A DNA stretch of 64,000 nt. Origin: Anaerolineales bacterium. GTDB taxonomy: Bacteria; Chloroflexota; Anaerolineae; 4572-78; J111. Positions 62,118 through 64,000 of this stretch are shown piece after piece. A program made the translations under genes and the position numbers. Location of the stretch: assembly GCA_020634855.1 (NCBI GenBank), contig JACKAU010000019.1, positions 1 to 64,000 of the forward strand, read 5' to 3'. The notes under the pieces are model-generated. The model saw only the letters and a list, made by a program, of their open reading frames with translations, was not told where the DNA came from and searched no databases. Each line of letters opens with the position of its first letter. Positions within the stretch are counted from its first letter, which is position 1.

Positions 62118-62927
62118 TTACGTCCCAGTACTTTGATAGTAACGTATGCCAAATCGCCAAAATAAGAGGGCGAGGCCCAGCAGCCCGAACCCCGCCACCG
62201 GCGTGAGGCAAGGCGTCCAGGCCGGCAGGTGGAACGGGTCGGGTTTATCCAACAGAAACAGCGCCGGGTAGTAGTTGAGGAACGCCGCCGGGATGATGTA
62301 GGTAAAGAAGCGGCGCAGCCCGGCGGGGTAGATGTGCATCGGGTAAGCGATCAGCTCGCTGCCGCCGTAGGTGAAGATGTTAATGGCTTCAATCGACTCG
62401 ACCGTCCAGAAGGTAATGGTCGCGCCGATGATGAACAGACCGCCGAAGAAGCCGATCTGGCTGACCAGCACCAGCGGCAAGTAGGCCAGCTTGAGCGGCG
62501 TCCAGGTCAGATCGAGCAGCGCTAGCGCGATCCACAGGATGACGCCGCCCTGGATGATCCGGCCCAATCGCCGGACGGGAAAATCAGCGCCGAGCAGTTG
62601 CAGCGTCGGGCTGAGGGGCCGCAGCAGGATTTGATCGAAGCTGCCTTTGCGCACCCGCTGGCCGAAGTCGCCGGGATCGAACCCGCTGAAGGTCAAATCC
62701 ATCAGCCCAAAAGCCAGCTCGACCAGCCCCCACAAGAAGGCGACTTCAGCCAGGCTCCAGCCGCCCAGTTGGCCGAAGCGATGAAATACCAAGGCCAGCG
62801 CCCCGAAAAACATAAACAAGGTGATCGCGGCGGCGGCGATTTCCAGCAGAAACGCCGCCCGATATTGCAGTTGGGCTTTCAGTTGCACGGCGATCAACCG
62901 CCGGTAGATGTTTACCGTAAACCACAC
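62118..62927 (-). CDS. ABC-2 type exporter permease (COG3694/DUF990 type), second subunit
   Basis: A 269-aa protein with six hydrophobic helices, including a long second loop with GFDPGDFGQRVRKGSFDQIL, PLSPTLQLLGADFPVRRLGR, a pattern typical of these permeases. The end YIIPAAFLNYYPALFLLDKP is the family's late extracellular part. The start is GTG 62927: TAA of the upstream gene and this start are separated by one base, and GGAGG is contained in the last codons of that gene, so translation is coupled. Confidence 0.88.
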   Translation of the reverse strand: MWFTVNIYRRLIAVQLKAQLQYRAAFLLEIAAAAITLFMFFGALALVFHRFGQLGGWSLAEVAFLWGLVELAFGLMDLTFSGFDPGDFGQRVRKGSFDQILLRPLSPTLQLLGADFPVRRLGRIIQGGVILWIALALLDLTWTPLKLAYLPLVLVSQIGFFGGLFIIGATITFWTVESIEAINIFTYGGSELIAYPMHIYPAGLRRFFTYIIPAAFLNYYPALFLLDKPDPFHLPAWTPCLTPVAGFGLLGLALLFWRFGIRYYQSTGT

Positions 62928-62928
62928 A

Positions 62929-63720
62929 TTATCCTCCTTGAATCACCAGCCGCTGCAATCCGGCCCGCAGCACCAAATGCCCGGCGATGATTAAAATGGC
63001 CAACCATAGTACCTGTTGCAGCAGCGCGTGTAGGAGCGCCGGACCGGTTAACAGCCCCAAATATATCTCGACCACCGTGTTGACCATCGCCGGGAAGGGG
63101 GTTAGCTGGCACAAGGTCACAAACCAATCGGGAAAGTAGCGGAGCGGCATGTAAAAACCGGACAGCACCCAGGTGATGCCAAAGGCAAACCGCCCGATCC
63201 CCCTGGCATTGGGCGTCCAAAAGGCGGCCAGGTTGACCAGAAAGCGCCAGGCGAAACTGACCAGCAGCGCCAGGGCCAAGGCCGAGACCAGAGCCAGCCA
63301 TTGAACGGGGGCGGTAGGCCAGGTGAGGTTGAAGATGAGGGCATAGATGAGCATGATCGTTAAGCCGCGCAGCAGCAAGTTGATGACAGCCCGGCCGACA
63401 TCTTGAGCCAGCCAGAAGGCGAAGTAGTTCATCGGCTTGAGCAGATCGACGGCCACGTCGCCATCGTAAACGGACTGCATCAGATCGTACCAGCCGAAGA
63501 TGCTGATATAAGTGATGATGGCCTGGGTTAACCCGGTGTAGGTGATGGCCTCCTGAACGGTAATTCCGGCCACCTCCGGCCGCGCGTTATACAGCGCGAT
63601 CAGGACGGCGGCGCGGAGCAACCCAAAGAAGAGATTGGTCACCAGCCCGGCTACCGTGGCCGCTCGATAGGTTAGGTGGCGCTGGAATGAGCGTTGGGTT
63701 ATGGCCCAGAATAGGTGCAT
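62929..63720 (-). CDS. ABC-2 type exporter permease (COG4587 type), first subunit
   Basis: A 263-aa six-helix protein beginning MHLFWAITQRSFQRHLTYRA. The middle contains YDGDVAVDLLKPMNYFAFWL, which corresponds to the GDV/SFDQILLRPL motif of the sister permease. The ATG at 63720 follows CGGAGGAAGCTCACA; the long frame from 63957 passes through a palindromic repeat and is rejected. It ends GGA GGA TAA, with the ribosome-binding site of the next gene in these codons. Confidence 0.9.
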   Translation of the reverse strand: MHLFWAITQRSFQRHLTYRAATVAGLVTNLFFGLLRAAVLIALYNARPEVAGITVQEAITYTGLTQAIITYISIFGWYDLMQSVYDGDVAVDLLKPMNYFAFWLAQDVGRAVINLLLRGLTIMLIYALIFNLTWPTAPVQWLALVSALALALLVSFAWRFLVNLAAFWTPNARGIGRFAFGITWVLSGFYMPLRYFPDWFVTLCQLTPFPAMVNTVVEIYLGLLTGPALLHALLQQVLWLAILIIAGHLVLRAGLQRLVIQGG

Positions 63721-63789
63721 TGTGAGCTTCCTCCGTTTTACTACATGGGCGCTGCCGGCGGGATGTGACAGGCAGGGGCGAGTTTGAAT

Positions 63790-63910
63790 CGCTGAATGCG
63801 CTGAGAAAAATGAGGTCGCTGAAACATCGTCTTGTAATCGAGGTCGCCCGATTGAGCCACGGATAAGGGGCTGCTTGGTTGAAAAATCAGCGGTTTCAGC
63901 GCATTCAGCG
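63790..63910. repeat. Inverted-repeat element upstream of ABC operon
   Basis: CGCTGAATGCGCTGA (63790-63804) pairs with TCAGCGCATTCAGCG (63896-63910), and GAGGTCGCTGAAAC-like inner parts pair with further TCAGCGG blocks. The element lies between the window end and the first permease. No gene is seen in 63721-64000. Confidence 0.6.
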
Positions 63911-64000
63911 GCCTCAGCGATGCGAGGAGCCATATTCACCCCAAAAGTGAAACGCACCTAATTTTTTAACAACAGTTGACCCAATCCGCTTCGCCGGCTA

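Noticed and set aside
63721..63957. 79-residue N-terminal extension of the first ABC permease
   Set aside because: It runs through an inverted-repeat element; the ATG at 63720 has a strong ribosome-binding site and fits the family start.

Overview
The window looks like a chromosomal segment of an uncultured or poorly studied Chloroflexota bacterium (Anaerolineae/Caldilineae-like). This is inferred from gene style rather than any marker phylogeny: a SARP/BTAD regulator with an NTPase domain, G5/3D secreted protein, pentapeptide-repeat protein, HU-like/DUF4469 protein, lipoproteins with Thr/Pro linkers, GC-rich genes separated by many palindromic repeats. Housekeeping genes present are rsmA, pcrA/uvrD, ftsH, moeA, rplY (L25/Ctc), pgi, the SRP RNA and three tRNAs (two Ser, one Leu).

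Layout. 0-1.1 kb: palindromic repeats, including seven units with an exact 84-bp period. 1.1-6.4 kb: a ligand-gated potassium-channel-like receptor (GluR0 type), then a GAF/GAF histidine kinase with its NarL-type regulator. 6.4-11.7 kb (minus strand): rsmA, a G5/3D cell-wall-type protein, SRP RNA, tRNA-Ser(GGA), tRNA-Ser(CGA), pcrA. 12.2-17.4 kb: ftsH, ClC chloride channel, BI-1 protein, a small coiled-coil protein. 17.7-39.7 kb: accessory region with a SARP regulator, three paralogous flippases, a broken six-haem cytochrome c, an MFS exporter, a mono-haem secreted protein, a Tat-exported amine oxidase-like flavoprotein, an FAD monooxygenase, a P450, an acetolactate decarboxylase. Three promoters here (before the SARP gene, the first flippase and the MFS gene) share one operator-promoter architecture with identical spacing, which suggests a small regulon.

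39.8-42.8 kb: a cluster of TTCACTATGGTGAA-like sites, an AT-rich HNH nuclease gene ending in an attC-like site, triplicated 97-bp palindromic elements, and an HU-like gene. 43-52.6 kb: mostly intact ordinary genes, including an unusual amidohydrolase-CYTH fusion. 53-60.8 kb: a frameshift-rich stretch (pgi, a repeat lipoprotein, then a restriction/modification-like island: HsdR-like nuclease, Nmad2-like protein, HNH nuclease, DUF2726 protein, antitoxin remnant). 60.8-63.7 kb: a three-gene ABC-2 exporter operon.

At least five families of short inverted-repeat elements recur. One family carries apparent 8-bp target duplications, and one copy sits exactly between two tandem flippase genes. Many frame breaks in 40-43 kb and 54-60.5 kb lie at homopolymer runs, so base-calling error must be excluded before any of these genes is called dead.
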